This document shows, piece after piece, positions 47,824 to 57,185 of a DNA stretch of 64,000 nt (position 1 is its first letter; each line of letters starts with the position of its first letter). The notes beneath the pieces are model-generated. The model saw only the letters and a program-made list of their open reading frames with translations, was not told the origin of the DNA and ran no database searches. Source of the DNA: Bog-756 sp963710495 (GTDB lineage: Bacteria; Actinomycetota; Acidimicrobiia; Acidimicrobiales; RAAP-2); the NCBI GenBank assembly GCA_963710495.1, contig CAVQAI010000011.1:248001-312000 (forward strand), written 5' to 3'. A program made the position numbers and the translations under genes.

Positions 47824-48608
47824 GCGGGGCCCAGCCCGCGCTTCCCGATCCGGGCGCTCCTCTCTCCGGGGCTCGAGAGCCATGCTTCGACCGGCACGCC
47901 CGGGACTACGAGCAGGCTGTCGACCGGTCGATCGCGTTCACGGGTCGGGGCGCCAGGTTCTTCGCCGAGCGAAAGGTGGCTCTGCTTCGGCGCCTGTTGA
48001 ACGATCGGGGTCAGCAGCTCAGTGCGTCGACCGTGCTGGATGTCGGTTGCGGGACGGGGCTGACCGACCAGCATCTGGCGCCCGAGGTGCGGGCGTTGCA
48101 CGGAGTGGACGTGTCGGACGAGATGTTGACGGAGGCACGCCGGCTCGTTCCGTCGGCGCGATTCGATCGATATGACGGCCAGCGCCTTCCCTTCGCCAAC
48201 GAGTGCTTCGATCTGGTGCTGGCCATGTGCGTGTTGCACCACATCCCCGAAGCCGAGCGGGCGTCCTTTTCCGGCGAGCTGCTTCGAGTGACGCGCCCCG
48301 GTGGGCTCGTTGCCGTGTTCGAGCACAATCCCGCCAATCCGATGACGAGGCGAGCAGTCAGCGGCTGCGAACTGGACGCCGGCGTGGTTCTCCTTTGGCC
48401 GAGGCAGGTCTTGGATCTGTTGGTCGGGGCAGGAGCCACTCGTGGCCGCATCGACTACCTCCTCTTCACGCCCCTGGGAGGGACGCCGGGGATCCTGATC
48501 GACCGAGTCCTACGACGGATCCCACTGGGAGGACAGCACGTGGTTGTGGCCGAGGCTCCATCAGCCCCTTCAGGAACCCCGTCGGCGGGGAGTCGGGCTC
48601 GGCCTTGA
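47820..48608 (+). CDS. Class I SAM-dependent methyltransferase
   Basis: A 262-residue methyltransferase of the UbiE/type 11 group. TVLDVGCGTGLTDQHLAPEV is motif I, LHGVDVSDEMLTEAR the adenine-binding acid, and LVLAMCVLHHIPEAERASF motif II/III. The N-terminal 60 residues resemble a helical cap. Its 3' end overlaps the convergent gene at 48570 by 39 bases. The substrate may be a sugar or lipid, unknown. Confidence 0.82.
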   Translation: MSGAQPALPDPGAPLSGAREPCFDRHARDYEQAVDRSIAFTGRGARFFAERKVALLRRLLNDRGQQLSASTVLDVGCGTGLTDQHLAPEVRALHGVDVSDEMLTEARRLVPSARFDRYDGQRLPFANECFDLVLAMCVLHHIPEAERASFSGELLRVTRPGGLVAVFEHNPANPMTRRAVSGCELDAGVVLLWPRQVLDLLVGAGATRGRIDYLLFTPLGGTPGILIDRVLRRIPLGGQHVVVAEAPSAPSGTPSAGSRARP

Positions 48609-50081
48609 GGTTCCGGAGAACACGCTCAGATGATGCAACTGGGCGACGCGAGCCTGTTGGCGGATGAACGAGGGCGAGTAGACGAAGTTCAGCTGGCCGA
48701 AGATCTGTCCGCCCGACGCATGATCGATGTTCCGGAGCACTCGGGCCGCTTTCACCTTGGAGGCATACGTCCGCTGAATGCCTTTGGTCCCGTAGTGGAG
48801 GCCGAACCCGATCTGGAGGACGACCACCGCGGCGATCGTCCATCGAGCAATGGGGAGCGAATAGGCGGCAGCCCACCGACGTGCACGCCCCACCGGGCCA
48901 CCTTGCTCCAGCTCTCCGCCGCTCCTCGCAAGGTGTCCGGTGAGAGTGGGCCGCTCGAGCAACGCCAGGTAGATCCCGATGGGAACCAGAAGATCGAACG
49001 TCGTGTAGCGGGACTGAGCGGCGCCGTAGTAGCCGAAGATCCCCCGACCCACCGTCACGATGGCGACGAAGAGGAGACCGAAACAGATGAGAGCGACGCC
49101 GATGGGGCTCCCTCCCGTCGGCTCTCGACGAATGCCGTAGGCCACCAACGTTCCCAGCGCTAACAGCAGAATGACGACACCCAGCAGGAGGACAGCCAGA
49201 TTCCCGGTCCTCGGCTCGGTGATGGACCCGGGAACACCGACGATGTCCCCCAGCGCATAGATGTAGAACCTCGCCGCCGATAGAGGATGATGCCATACGT
49301 ATTGGCGGTGGGACGTGGCGTTGACATCGAAGTTGTAGAAGTAGATGACCGCCGAGGCAATGGCCAGGGCGAGCCAGGCCACGACGGAGGGCAGCGGCCG
49401 CCGTCGGTGGTAGAGGAGGACGAGCCCGGCCGGCCAGATCAACAGGCCCTGAATGGACGAGAAGCTCCCGACGATGGCGGCAGCCGAAGCGCCCAGAAAG
49501 GCGATCCAGGTCAAGGTTGGACGATCCAGGAGGACGAGGGCCACTGCCAGCGAGAGCATCACCAGGTACCAGGCCATTTGAAAGCCCCAGAGCGTGTTCT
49601 CGTATTGGACGATGGAGAAGGCCAACAGTGCGACGGGGCAGTAGTACAACCAGGGATTTGCCGGTTCGCGGCGCCGATGGGCCGCGATGACGAGCACCAC
49701 GGCTGCGATCAGGAACAGGGCGCTGAGATACTCCTCGAGGCGAACGTTGTAGTGAGCGAGATGGGCGAGCGCCAAGACGATGAGGTTCGGAAAAAGTATT
49801 CGGTTCTCGTTGTGCTGAGCCCACAGTGAGCTCCAGTCGAAGAGATGTTGGTAGGAATGACCGATCACGACGAGGTCGTCCCATTGATCGCCGATGATCA
49901 CGTCCAGGCTGTAACGGTGGACGACCCAAAGGTAGGCGACGAGGGGGGCTCCGAACCCAAGGACGGTGAGCAGCGTGACGAGTCGTGGGTCGATCCGGTC
50001 CACGACTCGGCGGGGGGCAGGCGAACGCTCCCCTGACGCGACCCGGGGCTCAACCACGACGCCGATCGAGGAGTCGGTCAT
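48570..50081 (-). CDS. GT-C-like multi-pass membrane protein
   Basis: A 503-residue paralogue of the protein at 40444. Shared motifs in order are GDQWDDLVVIG, HNENRILFPNLIVLAL, QYENTLWGFQMAWYLVML, SFSSIQGLLIWPAGLVLLY and the end VYSPSFIRQQARVAQLHHLS. It has about eleven helices and lacks the Ig-like C-terminal domain. The function is not known; a lipid-sugar-dependent transferase is a reasonable guess because of conserved outward-facing Asp, Glu and Arg. The start is ATG 50081. Confidence 0.65.
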   Translation of the reverse strand: MTDSSIGVVVEPRVASGERSPAPRRVVDRIDPRLVTLLTVLGFGAPLVAYLWVVHRYSLDVIIGDQWDDLVVIGHSYQHLFDWSSLWAQHNENRILFPNLIVLALAHLAHYNVRLEEYLSALFLIAAVVLVIAAHRRREPANPWLYYCPVALLAFSIVQYENTLWGFQMAWYLVMLSLAVALVLLDRPTLTWIAFLGASAAAIVGSFSSIQGLLIWPAGLVLLYHRRRPLPSVVAWLALAIASAVIYFYNFDVNATSHRQYVWHHPLSAARFYIYALGDIVGVPGSITEPRTGNLAVLLLGVVILLLALGTLVAYGIRREPTGGSPIGVALICFGLLFVAIVTVGRGIFGYYGAAQSRYTTFDLLVPIGIYLALLERPTLTGHLARSGGELEQGGPVGRARRWAAAYSLPIARWTIAAVVVLQIGFGLHYGTKGIQRTYASKVKAARVLRNIDHASGGQIFGQLNFVYSPSFIRQQARVAQLHHLSVFSGTSRPSPTPRRRGS

Positions 50082-50277
50082 GCTCGTTCTCCATACGCGC
50101 CATCAACGGCACGGGCATGGGATTGCATCGGGCATTCCTCGGCAGGAGGTCGTGGGGCACACGCAGTACGCCACGAGCGGGTGCAGATGCTCAAATCAAC
50201 AGGCAGGGTCAGGCAGGGCGTCAATCCGGTGGGAGTCGAGTCCGCTGGTCACAGCGGGCACCAGCTGGTCCCTCGGG

Positions 50278-51153
50278 TCACGAGTCCTTGGTCCTGCGCA
50301 GCAGACGGTCGCGATAACCCAGGATCTTGCTGGCCGTCTGATCAGAGATTCCGAGGTGCCGCTTGGCCCAGTCGTAGGCACGCAACATTTGCGTGTCGGC
50401 CTTGATCAACAACGATCGGGCGCCGTCGCCGGGCCTCGGACGGTACTCGGTGGACCGGACCATCGGGTCCACCTCGACACTGAAGTAGTAGAGCGCAAGG
50501 GACCGCCGGGCAACGCCATTTGGACATCGCATCGGCTCGGGATGGCCGTGGAACGAACTGACATCGGTGGTGAAGATCAGGACTCGATTGAGCAGGGGCA
50601 GCACGGTCTCGACACACTCGGTCATGTCGGCCTTCCACAGCTCGAGTTCGCCGCCGTATTCGGGTTTCCAGTCTTCGTTCAGGTAGAGGAGAAGGTTCGC
50701 CCGCCGTTGCCATTTGCGGTTGTGCGGATGGACGGTGTAGTCGGCGTGAATATTCAGGAAGCCACCAGTGGTCGATTGGTGTAAGCCGCCCCCTTCGAGC
50801 GATGGATCTGCGACCAAGTCGTCGATCCCGATCAGATCACTGACAAATCGCACGAAGCGCGGTGAATGAAGCTCGTCGAGCACTCCTTGCAGCGTCGGAC
50901 CCCACGTCTCGGGCTCTGTATTGCTGAACTTGCGCTCGTTGACGTGGAGGTAGTTGTTCCACTGATCGGGGTCGAGCGGCGGGAACTCCTCCATCGCGGC
51001 CTGAGCCACTTCCGGCTGGAGGAAGTTGTCGATCACGATGTGCGGGTACGGCTTTGCCGAGGCATAACTGGCGCGCAGGGAGGCGAGATTGTCCTCCAGC
51101 CGATCGAGATCGACCCCTTGTCCGGGTCGTTCACGCTGAGTTTCTGTCGTCAT
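50278..51153 (-). CDS. 2-oxoglutarate/Fe(II)-dependent oxygenase
   Basis: A 291-residue prolyl-4-hydroxylase-like oxygenase. PHIVIDNFLQPEVAQAAMEE opens the fold, GGFLNIHADYTVHPHNRKWQ has the metal-binding H-x-D, EYGGELELW follows, and FHGHPEPM and RRSLALYYFS give the distal His and the Arg that binds 2-oxoglutarate. The ATG at 51153 is chosen because the fold starts 40 residues after it. Such enzymes in glycan loci hydroxylate or otherwise oxidise a sugar or attached group. The substrate is not known. Confidence 0.88.
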   Translation of the reverse strand: MTTETQRERPGQGVDLDRLEDNLASLRASYASAKPYPHIVIDNFLQPEVAQAAMEEFPPLDPDQWNNYLHVNERKFSNTEPETWGPTLQGVLDELHSPRFVRFVSDLIGIDDLVADPSLEGGGLHQSTTGGFLNIHADYTVHPHNRKWQRRANLLLYLNEDWKPEYGGELELWKADMTECVETVLPLLNRVLIFTTDVSSFHGHPEPMRCPNGVARRSLALYYFSVEVDPMVRSTEYRPRPGDGARSLLIKADTQMLRAYDWAKRHLGISDQTASKILGYRDRLLRRTKDS

Positions 51154-51460
51154 AGCGAAATGCACCCCAGTGGCGGCACGATATACCACGCCGCTGGTAT
51201 CGACCATGGGTGGTTGGCCCCCGTTGCTGCCGAGACGAGCAGTGCGTGCCAATCTAGCGCTTGAGCCGCGACCCGGTCTGACCGGGGCCCCAGCACCCCC
51301 GGTCGGCGGTGATGCGCTGGACGGTGGATGCGCCAGGGTGCGGTGAAGGCGCTCGCGAAGGGGGAGACGGCCATCGCCAGCCGATATCGTTCCGTTTCCC
51401 TCGTCGTGCCCCCGCACCTGGGCAAGGTGTCGATGGGGGGCCGAGGCATCTCCGGCGCGG
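51154..51460. other. 307-base intergenic region between gtrA-like gene and oxygenase gene
   Basis: On the minus strand a frame appears to extend the GtrA protein through here, but only because of the frameshift at 51505-51508; composition is poor. The region holds a dyad at 51183-51200 near the oxygenase start and a T-A-rich -10 candidate. I see no gene. Confidence 0.55.
51183..51200 (-). promoter_or_regulatory. Perfect 6-6-6 dyad overlapping a -10-like box before the oxygenase gene
   Basis: ATACCA, six bases, TGGTAT is a perfect inverted repeat whose nearer arm ends 30 bases upstream of the oxygenase ATG. The minus-strand sequence TATATC (51180-51185) overlaps it and could be a -10 box. This layout fits a repressor site. 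No regulator gene is visible nearby. Confidence 0.3.
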
Positions 51461-52040
51461 TCAGGCCTCGGATCCGAGCTCGCTGTCTGCTCCGAGCTCG
51501 CTGTCCGGTCTCGAGCTCGCTCTTCGTTCCGAGCTCGCTGTCCGTTCCGAGCTCGGCAGCTTCTGCGAGCTCGGCGTCGGCAATCTGCGCGAACAGCTTG
51601 TTGAGGATCATGAACTTGAGCAGCCAGAGGATGCCGAAGGCGGCGATGTTGGCGCCGACCACCAGCACGGTCCGGGCCAGGTGGTGGAGGTGGTGCGCCT
51701 CGGCGAAGTTGTGCGCCCACGATGACGTGATGAGCGCGAACCCGATCCCCGTCAGTGACATGACCCAGAACGGGAGTACCTCCCGCCACCAGTGAGACCG
51801 CCCCGACTTCTTCCAGACCCACCGGCGATTCAGGAAGTAGGACGGGAAACCGGCCATCACATTGGCGAAGAACGCGCTCCACACCTCCGTCCAGAGACGG
51901 AGGACGCCGAAGACGAGGGTCAAGATGACCAGCGAGGTCAAGGCAGAGATGACCGAGACCATGGTGTAGCGAACGACCTTCAGCCCTTGGGGACTCTGAG
52001 CGAGCCGCCATAAGCGGGCGAGGGATTCCTTCACCGCCAC
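51461..52040 (-). CDS. GtrA-family membrane protein with acidic repeat tail (+1 slip in tail)
   Basis: A four-helix GtrA-like protein of about 192 residues. VVRYTMVSVISALTSLVILT opens the domain, and FFANVMAGFPSYFLNRRWVW is the family hallmark. GtrA proteins help flip or use polyprenyl-phosphate sugars. The C-terminal tail is an acidic hexapeptide repeat (ELGTDS-type). In the raw frame the repeat turns into Arg-rich sequence and runs on to 51150. Removing one base at 51507-51508 keeps the repeat in phase and ends it at TGA (51461-51463). Confidence 0.82.
51476..51572 (-). repeat. 18-bp tandem repeat with GAGCTC core, coding for an acidic hexapeptide array
   Basis: GAGCTC recurs at 51476, 51494, 51513, 51531, 51549 and 51567: spacings 18, 19, 18, 18, 18. 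On the coding (minus) strand each unit encodes Glu-Leu plus four variable residues (ELGTDS, ELGTKS). The one 19-base step marks the site where the reading frame of the tail is lost. Confidence 0.9.
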
Positions 52041-52154
52041 AGGCTACCTCTGGGGATTCCGTGCGGGCATGGGCTCGATCGTGCTGGAGCCGGCCGGGCC
52101 GTCGGGTGTCAGCGATCGCTCGGGTCTCCTCCCGTTCGATACACTCGCGCCGCG

Positions 52155-54317
52155 ATGGGGCACGCACCCACTGATTCGCTCGGGGGCACCGTTCTGGAAG
52201 AGAGCCCCCAACCGGCGCCCCCGGCGACCGAGCATGCCACGGATGCCGTCCGGGCAGCCAGCGGATCGGTACCAGAATCGGATCTCGGCCGTCGCCGCTT
52301 CACTGTTGCCGTCCTCGTCGGCGCGGCGGCAGCCGCCGTGCCGTTCTGTTGGACGCTCTGGAGCTTGTGGGGATCGCCGGACTTCCTGCGCCATACCACC
52401 TACCAAAGCAACTTCTACGACCTGCAAACACGCGCCATGTTCCACGGCCACCTGTGGCTGGCCAACGGAGCGATCGGTATCGAGGCATTCGTACACGGCG
52501 GTCACCAGTACACCTACTTCGGGTTGTTCCCCTCCCTCGTCCGCATGCCGGTTCTGGCCGTCACGAGCAGCCTCGATGGAAAGCTGGTCGCACCGTTCAT
52601 CCTGATCGCCTGGGTGGCCACCGGTGTGTTCTCCGCGTTGCTGCTGTGGCGGATACGGGTGCTGGTCCGGGGGAACGCAGTCATGAGCCGGGCCGAGGCG
52701 ACCTCCTATGGCGTCTTGATGGCCACGTTTCTGGCGGGGACCGTGTTCATGGTGCTGGCGGCCACGCCGTATACCTTCGATGAGGACATCGCTTGGAGTA
52801 TCTGCCTGACGACCGGGAGCATGTTCGCCCTGCTGGGCGTCGTCGAGCGGCCGTCATGGGGTCGTGTGGTGGCCAGCTTCGTCTTGGTGCTGGCGGCAAA
52901 CCTCGACCGTGCCACGACCGGCTGGGCGTGTGTCGTCGGTGCTGTGTTGATCGCGGGATGGTTCGGCATCGGACGAGGGGGACGGAACAACCGGCGCTGG
53001 TGGGCCCCGATGCTGGGCGTCGGACTGGTCCCCCTGATCATCGGATGCGCCGTCAATTACTCGAAGTTCGGGATGCTTTTCGGCGTTCCGAGCTACGAGC
53101 AGATCTGGACGCAGGTCAATGCCTACCGGCGCAGCTTCCTCGCCGCCAATCACAATTCAGAGGTCGGGACCAACTTCGTGGCCTCTGATGTCCTGGCCTA
53201 CCTCCGCCCGGACGGTCTCCGGTTCACATCGGTGTTTCCGTACATCACGCTGCCGGCGAGCCCGCCCGCCGCCCTGTCGGGGGTTCTCTTCGACCGGAGG
53301 TACCGGACCGCGAGTCTCACCGCGTCGATGCCGCTGTTGTCCCTACTCGGTTGTTGGGGGATGGTCACCGCCTTCCGGCCCCGGTCTGTTGGGAAGGTTG
53401 CCCTCACTCGAATCCTGCTCCTGGCCGCAGGGGCCGGAGGGGCGGCCTTGTTCCTGTGGGGGTACATCGCTTCCCGCTACCTGGGCGACTTCGTTCCGTT
53501 CCTGGTTCTGGCCAGCGCCGTGGCGATGGCCGACATCTGGCGTCGGCTGGACGGTCGGACCAGGCGGATGCGAATCGGTGCGGTCGTGGTGATCTCCCTG
53601 GTCGCGCTGTTCGGCATCGTCGCCAACACAGGAATGGCTGTCACGCCGAATGAAGAGTGGAATCAGTCACAGGTGCTCTCGTACGTGCAGGCCCAGACGA
53701 GCCTGAGCGACATCTCCGGGCACCCGCAGGCAGGGAACGTCGCACGGGTGGAGACGTTGCCCCAATGGGCCCCTGCCGGCCAGTTGGCCGTGGTCGGCGA
53801 TTGCAACGGCCTCTACGTCTCCAACGGAGAAGATTATTCGACCATTCCCGACGAGGTGTTCCAGCGGGCGACCTGGATGACCGTCGAGTTGGGACACGTG
53901 TTCCAGCACACCTTCAGGGTCACCGTCCACCGCCAACCGTCAGGTCTGACGACCACCGTCCCGTTGGTGAGGGCCGGGCCGAACACCGTCTCGATGACGA
54001 CGTCCGCCGTTGGCCGGACCGGTCGGGTTCGAGTCCGATTCGGTCTGGCCAGCCCGGGTCAACACGTGTTCGGGCCCTCGTTGTTCGTACGCCCGGGGTG
54101 GACGCAACCAGTCGTGGTCGTCACTGACCCGGTCAAGCACATGGCCACCGTGGCCATACCGACGCGATCCGTTCTGGTGAGGACGCTCACGGACGGACAA
54201 CCCATCGTGGCCGCCGGAACCCTCAGCTCCCCGGCCTCGAATTCGGCGCTGTCCGTCGTCAATGGGACCGCCCAGACACCGAACGCCCCGCTCTGCCGGA
54301 GCATCGTCCATTCCTGA
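52155..54317 (+). CDS. Large membrane protein with C-terminal soluble domain
   Basis: A 720-residue protein, unrecognised by name. A 45-residue Pro/Ala/Ser-rich N-terminus is followed by about ten helices and, after residue 500, a 200-residue soluble domain of beta-type composition with a short SMTTSAVGRTGRVRVRFGL segment. Between helices are QSNFYDLQTRAMFHGHLWL and EAFVHGGHQYTYFGLFPSLV, which resemble the first loop of GT-C-like enzymes. The start ATG 52155 is divergent from the GtrA gene (114-base gap). A role in transfer of lipid-linked sugars to the glycan fits its neighbours but is not shown. Confidence 0.6.
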   Translation: MGHAPTDSLGGTVLEESPQPAPPATEHATDAVRAASGSVPESDLGRRRFTVAVLVGAAAAAVPFCWTLWSLWGSPDFLRHTTYQSNFYDLQTRAMFHGHLWLANGAIGIEAFVHGGHQYTYFGLFPSLVRMPVLAVTSSLDGKLVAPFILIAWVATGVFSALLLWRIRVLVRGNAVMSRAEATSYGVLMATFLAGTVFMVLAATPYTFDEDIAWSICLTTGSMFALLGVVERPSWGRVVASFVLVLAANLDRATTGWACVVGAVLIAGWFGIGRGGRNNRRWWAPMLGVGLVPLIIGCAVNYSKFGMLFGVPSYEQIWTQVNAYRRSFLAANHNSEVGTNFVASDVLAYLRPDGLRFTSVFPYITLPASPPAALSGVLFDRRYRTASLTASMPLLSLLGCWGMVTAFRPRSVGKVALTRILLLAAGAGGAALFLWGYIASRYLGDFVPFLVLASAVAMADIWRRLDGRTRRMRIGAVVVISLVALFGIVANTGMAVTPNEEWNQSQVLSYVQAQTSLSDISGHPQAGNVARVETLPQWAPAGQLAVVGDCNGLYVSNGEDYSTIPDEVFQRATWMTVELGHVFQHTFRVTVHRQPSGLTTTVPLVRAGPNTVSMTTSAVGRTGRVRVRFGLASPGQHVFGPSLFVRPGWTQPVVVVTDPVKHMATVAIPTRSVLVRTLTDGQPIVAAGTLSSPASNSALSVVNGTAQTPNAPLCRSIVHS

Positions 54318-54326
54318 GACCGCTCG

Positions 54327-55229
54327 TCAGGCGGGTTGACTCCATGGACGGCTGGGGCGGATGCCCATGGCGACCTGTCGGGAGAGCTCGGCGCTGACCA
54401 CCGGGAGGTCGGCGGCATGGGTGACGCCGACCAGCTTCGCATCAGTGGTGATGACCCGCACCGGAAGCCCGTGGCGGTCGGCGACCATGTTTGCCACCAT
54501 GTCCGGGAGGAGGACCTCGGATTTGGGCGGGTCGCTTCCCGCGGCGATGTCGGAAAGCAGTCGTTCCTCGTCGAGGCCCGAGCTCTCCATCGCCGTGTCC
54601 ACCACGTCCCAGATGGCCGATTGGAATCCCCAGAGGTTCACCGAAGTCGGGAGGTCGCCGTCGAGCTCCACCGGCTCCAGACCGTCCTCGGACCGGAAGC
54701 TCGCACCGTGGTCCGATCGGAGGATCTTCCGGCGTTCGGTCAGCCCGGTCAGATACCCCTGGTCGTCGACCACACTGATCCCCCGGGTGACCGGGTCGTC
54801 GGTCGCCACCGTCGCTCGCAACCGATACGCGATCAAGGCGTGTTCGTGGGCACCGGAGCCGAGTTGTCGGGCCAGTGACGTCATGGCCTGTTCGCTGTAC
54901 ACGTCGTCTGCGTTGGCCACTCCGAACGGTTCGGTTGGATCGAGCAACGCCCGGGCCGCCAGCAGCGCATGGACGGTTCCGAGTGGTAGCCGTTGCTCCG
55001 AAAAGGAGACCTTGACGGATTCCGGCCAACAGCGCTCGACGTGGTACCGGATGGCCGGCCCGCTTTCGGGATGGAGGACCATCACGATGTGGTCGAACCC
55101 CGCACTGAGCCCATCACTGGTCAGCAGGTCGATCACGGCCTCGCCGTTGGGCCCGATCGGTGCCAACGGTTTGCAACCGCCGTACCGACGTGCCATCCCG
55201 GCGGCGAGCACCACGAGCGCGGGCGACAC
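54327..55229 (-). CDS. Sugar-nucleotidyltransferase-like protein
   Basis: A 300-residue NTP-transferase fold protein. ALVVLAAGMARRYGGCKPLA is the nucleotide-binding G-rich loop with the catalytic Arg and Lys, GTVHALLAARALL the base-contacting segment and FGVANADDVYSEQAM the metal-binding Asp. It could charge a sugar-1-phosphate or a related phospho-compound for the surface glycan. It is convergent with the 52155 gene (9 bases between stops) and divergent from the gene at 55644. Confidence 0.82.
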   Translation of the reverse strand: MSPALVVLAAGMARRYGGCKPLAPIGPNGEAVIDLLTSDGLSAGFDHIVMVLHPESGPAIRYHVERCWPESVKVSFSEQRLPLGTVHALLAARALLDPTEPFGVANADDVYSEQAMTSLARQLGSGAHEHALIAYRLRATVATDDPVTRGISVVDDQGYLTGLTERRKILRSDHGASFRSEDGLEPVELDGDLPTSVNLWGFQSAIWDVVDTAMESSGLDEERLLSDIAAGSDPPKSEVLLPDMVANMVADRHGLPVRVITTDAKLVGVTHAADLPVVSAELSRQVAMGIRPSRPWSQPA

Positions 55230-55643
55230 AGCTGAGGTCAGGATCCCGGCCGAACCGGGGTGGGGTGCCGGACGACCGCCGTCTTCCGTCGCGACCCGAT
55301 ATCCCGGTGGCTCGCTGTGTCGGTGCGGAGTCTTCTCATGGTTCCGTCTCGGTTTGAATCCTGGATGACGAAGGCACGACGGTGCGGCGTCAGGGGACTC
55401 TCATCATGCCATCGGAGACGGGGAGGGCTGCGAATGGGAGCGCAGCGGTCAGCCCGCTGCCGCTCTGTGGTCGGGTGCTCACGGAGCCGCACTGCGCCCC
55501 GGCCGTCGGCCCGAAGAGGATGGATCGGTGCCGCCGGACACGGTCGGCTCGGCCGCGACCGGGGCAGCAGGCCTGCTGTAGCGTGACCGGATGACGTCAG
55601 ACCCGAGGGGCCGGTGAGCGGCCGCCCGGACCTGGAGGTTCCT
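55230..55643. other. 414-base divergent intergenic region
   Basis: No supported gene. Frames on both strands are Arg-rich and look like shadows. It must hold the promoters of the nucleotidyltransferase gene and of the gene at 55644. A palindromic TGACGTCA at about 55591-55598 is the only notable short site. Confidence 0.4.
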
Positions 55644-57017
55644 GTGCAAGTCATCGGGCGTGAGCGCCCTGGGTCGGACATCCGGCTCGAACGGCCGGCC
55701 CGATCCCACTTCGGGCCATGGCTGGCGCTGGTGGCAACCGGGGCCTTCGGGTTCCGTGTCCTGGTTCTGGCGCTGTCGCATGGGGAGCGCCTGACCGGTG
55801 ACGGTTGGGAGTGGAGCCGCCAGGGAAACTTCAATGCCGCGGGGCACTGGTTCGTCAGTGGGTTCAACGGGAGGAGCCCCGATGCCTTGCGCCCTCCGCT
55901 ATGGGCCCTGGTGCTCACCGTCTGGGCCTGGCTGGGCCAGCACACGTGGCTTCGGCAGCAAGTCCTGGCCTGCGCCATCGGAACTGCCACGGTTGTCGTG
56001 ATCGGTCTGGTCGCCCGGCGCCTCGCCGGGAACCGTGCCGGCCTGGTTGCGGCCGGGATCGCGGCGGTCTACCCCGGCCTGTGGGTCTACGAGCGGGCCC
56101 TGCTCTCGGAAGTGATCCTGTTGCTCGAGATTGCCGTGATGCTGCTGCTCGTCTACCACTTCCACAGCAAGCCGTCGGCCGGTGGATCGGCCGTCCTCGG
56201 TGCCATGTGCGGGTTGTTGGCGCTCACGAGGTCCGAGCAGATCGCTCTGGTGCCCCTATTGGTGATCCCGCTGATCGTTGCGGTGAAGGACGTGGATTGG
56301 CGTCGGCGGGTCCGCTGGATTGCCTTGGCGCTGGTGACGCTGCTGGTGGTCGTGGCCCCATGGACGCTCTTCAACCTCCCGCGGTTCCAACGCCCGGTGT
56401 TGCTGTCGAACGGATTCGGGAGTGCCGCAGCCACCGGCAACTGCAACCTCACGTACTACGGCCCGGAGATCGGCTATGGGGACCTGCGCTGCATCCCGGT
56501 CTACGTGAAGGGTGATCAATCCGTGCGGGATGGCGAGGACGCGCATATCGCCCTCAACTATGCCGACCACCATTTGAGCAGGGTGCCCCTTGTGCTCTTC
56601 GCCCGCGAGGGGAGAGCCTTCGGATTCTGGAATCCGTTTCAGGAGGCGACGTTCTTCGCCAACTTCATGGGTACATGGGTGGGCGTCACGCGGATCGGCA
56701 TCGTCAGTTACTGGCTCCTGTTGGTCCCCGCTGCGGCCGGTGGTGTCGTTCTCCGGCGACGTCGGGTCGCCATCTATCCGCTCCTGGCCTTCATCGCGAC
56801 TGCGGTCCTCGCCGTTGCGCCGACCATCGGGGACATCCGGTACCGTGCCGCAGCCGAGGTCCCACTGGTACTGCTGGCGGCCGTAGCGATCGACGCCATG
56901 CTTCGCCACGTCGTGGGCTCGTCCAAGTCGACCGGTGCGGACGGATCGACGAGCGGGGGCGAGGATCCTTCCCGGCCGACCGGCGCAGGGCCGGAGGTCG
57001 CCATGTCGGAGCGCTGA
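55644..57017 (+). CDS. ArnT/GT39-like membrane glycosyltransferase
   Basis: A 457-residue protein with a shorter set of about ten helices. The first loop GDGWEWSRQGNFNAAGHWFV and then GRSPDALRPPLWALVLTVWA resemble GT39/ArnT enzymes that use polyprenyl-phosphate sugars, with the acidic residue in GDGWEW. I choose GTG 55644 because GGAGG lies five to ten bases upstream; GTG 55614 is in frame but has no site. A polar tail follows residue 430. It may transfer the sugar made available by the GT2 enzymes at 46972 or 57186. Confidence 0.7.
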   Translation: MQVIGRERPGSDIRLERPARSHFGPWLALVATGAFGFRVLVLALSHGERLTGDGWEWSRQGNFNAAGHWFVSGFNGRSPDALRPPLWALVLTVWAWLGQHTWLRQQVLACAIGTATVVVIGLVARRLAGNRAGLVAAGIAAVYPGLWVYERALLSEVILLLEIAVMLLLVYHFHSKPSAGGSAVLGAMCGLLALTRSEQIALVPLLVIPLIVAVKDVDWRRRVRWIALALVTLLVVVAPWTLFNLPRFQRPVLLSNGFGSAAATGNCNLTYYGPEIGYGDLRCIPVYVKGDQSVRDGEDAHIALNYADHHLSRVPLVLFAREGRAFGFWNPFQEATFFANFMGTWVGVTRIGIVSYWLLLVPAAAGGVVLRRRRVAIYPLLAFIATAVLAVAPTIGDIRYRAAAEVPLVLLAAVAIDAMLRHVVGSSKSTGADGSTSGGEDPSRPTGAGPEVAMSER

Positions 57018-57185
57018 GCCGCCGCAGCTCGTTCGCCGCCAGCCCGGAACGAGCCCAGAGGGAGGCAAAGGACCAGGCCAATGGCCCTTCGCTTGGGACG
57101 GGCATGCGTCCACATGGCTAGAATGCCGGGACGCTTCGCTGTATGCATCGAGTCGCGCAGTGGGGGGACTGGTCAGGGGTGCGCA

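Noticed and set aside
51150..51460. Extension of the GtrA protein into a 296-residue product
   Set aside because: The extension appears only after a one-base slip in an 18-bp repeat; without it the frame ends at 51461.
55238..55990. 250-codon minus-strand frame in the divergent gap and over the next gene
   Set aside because: Arg/Ser/Pro-rich with no motif, and it covers the start of a real plus-strand gene.
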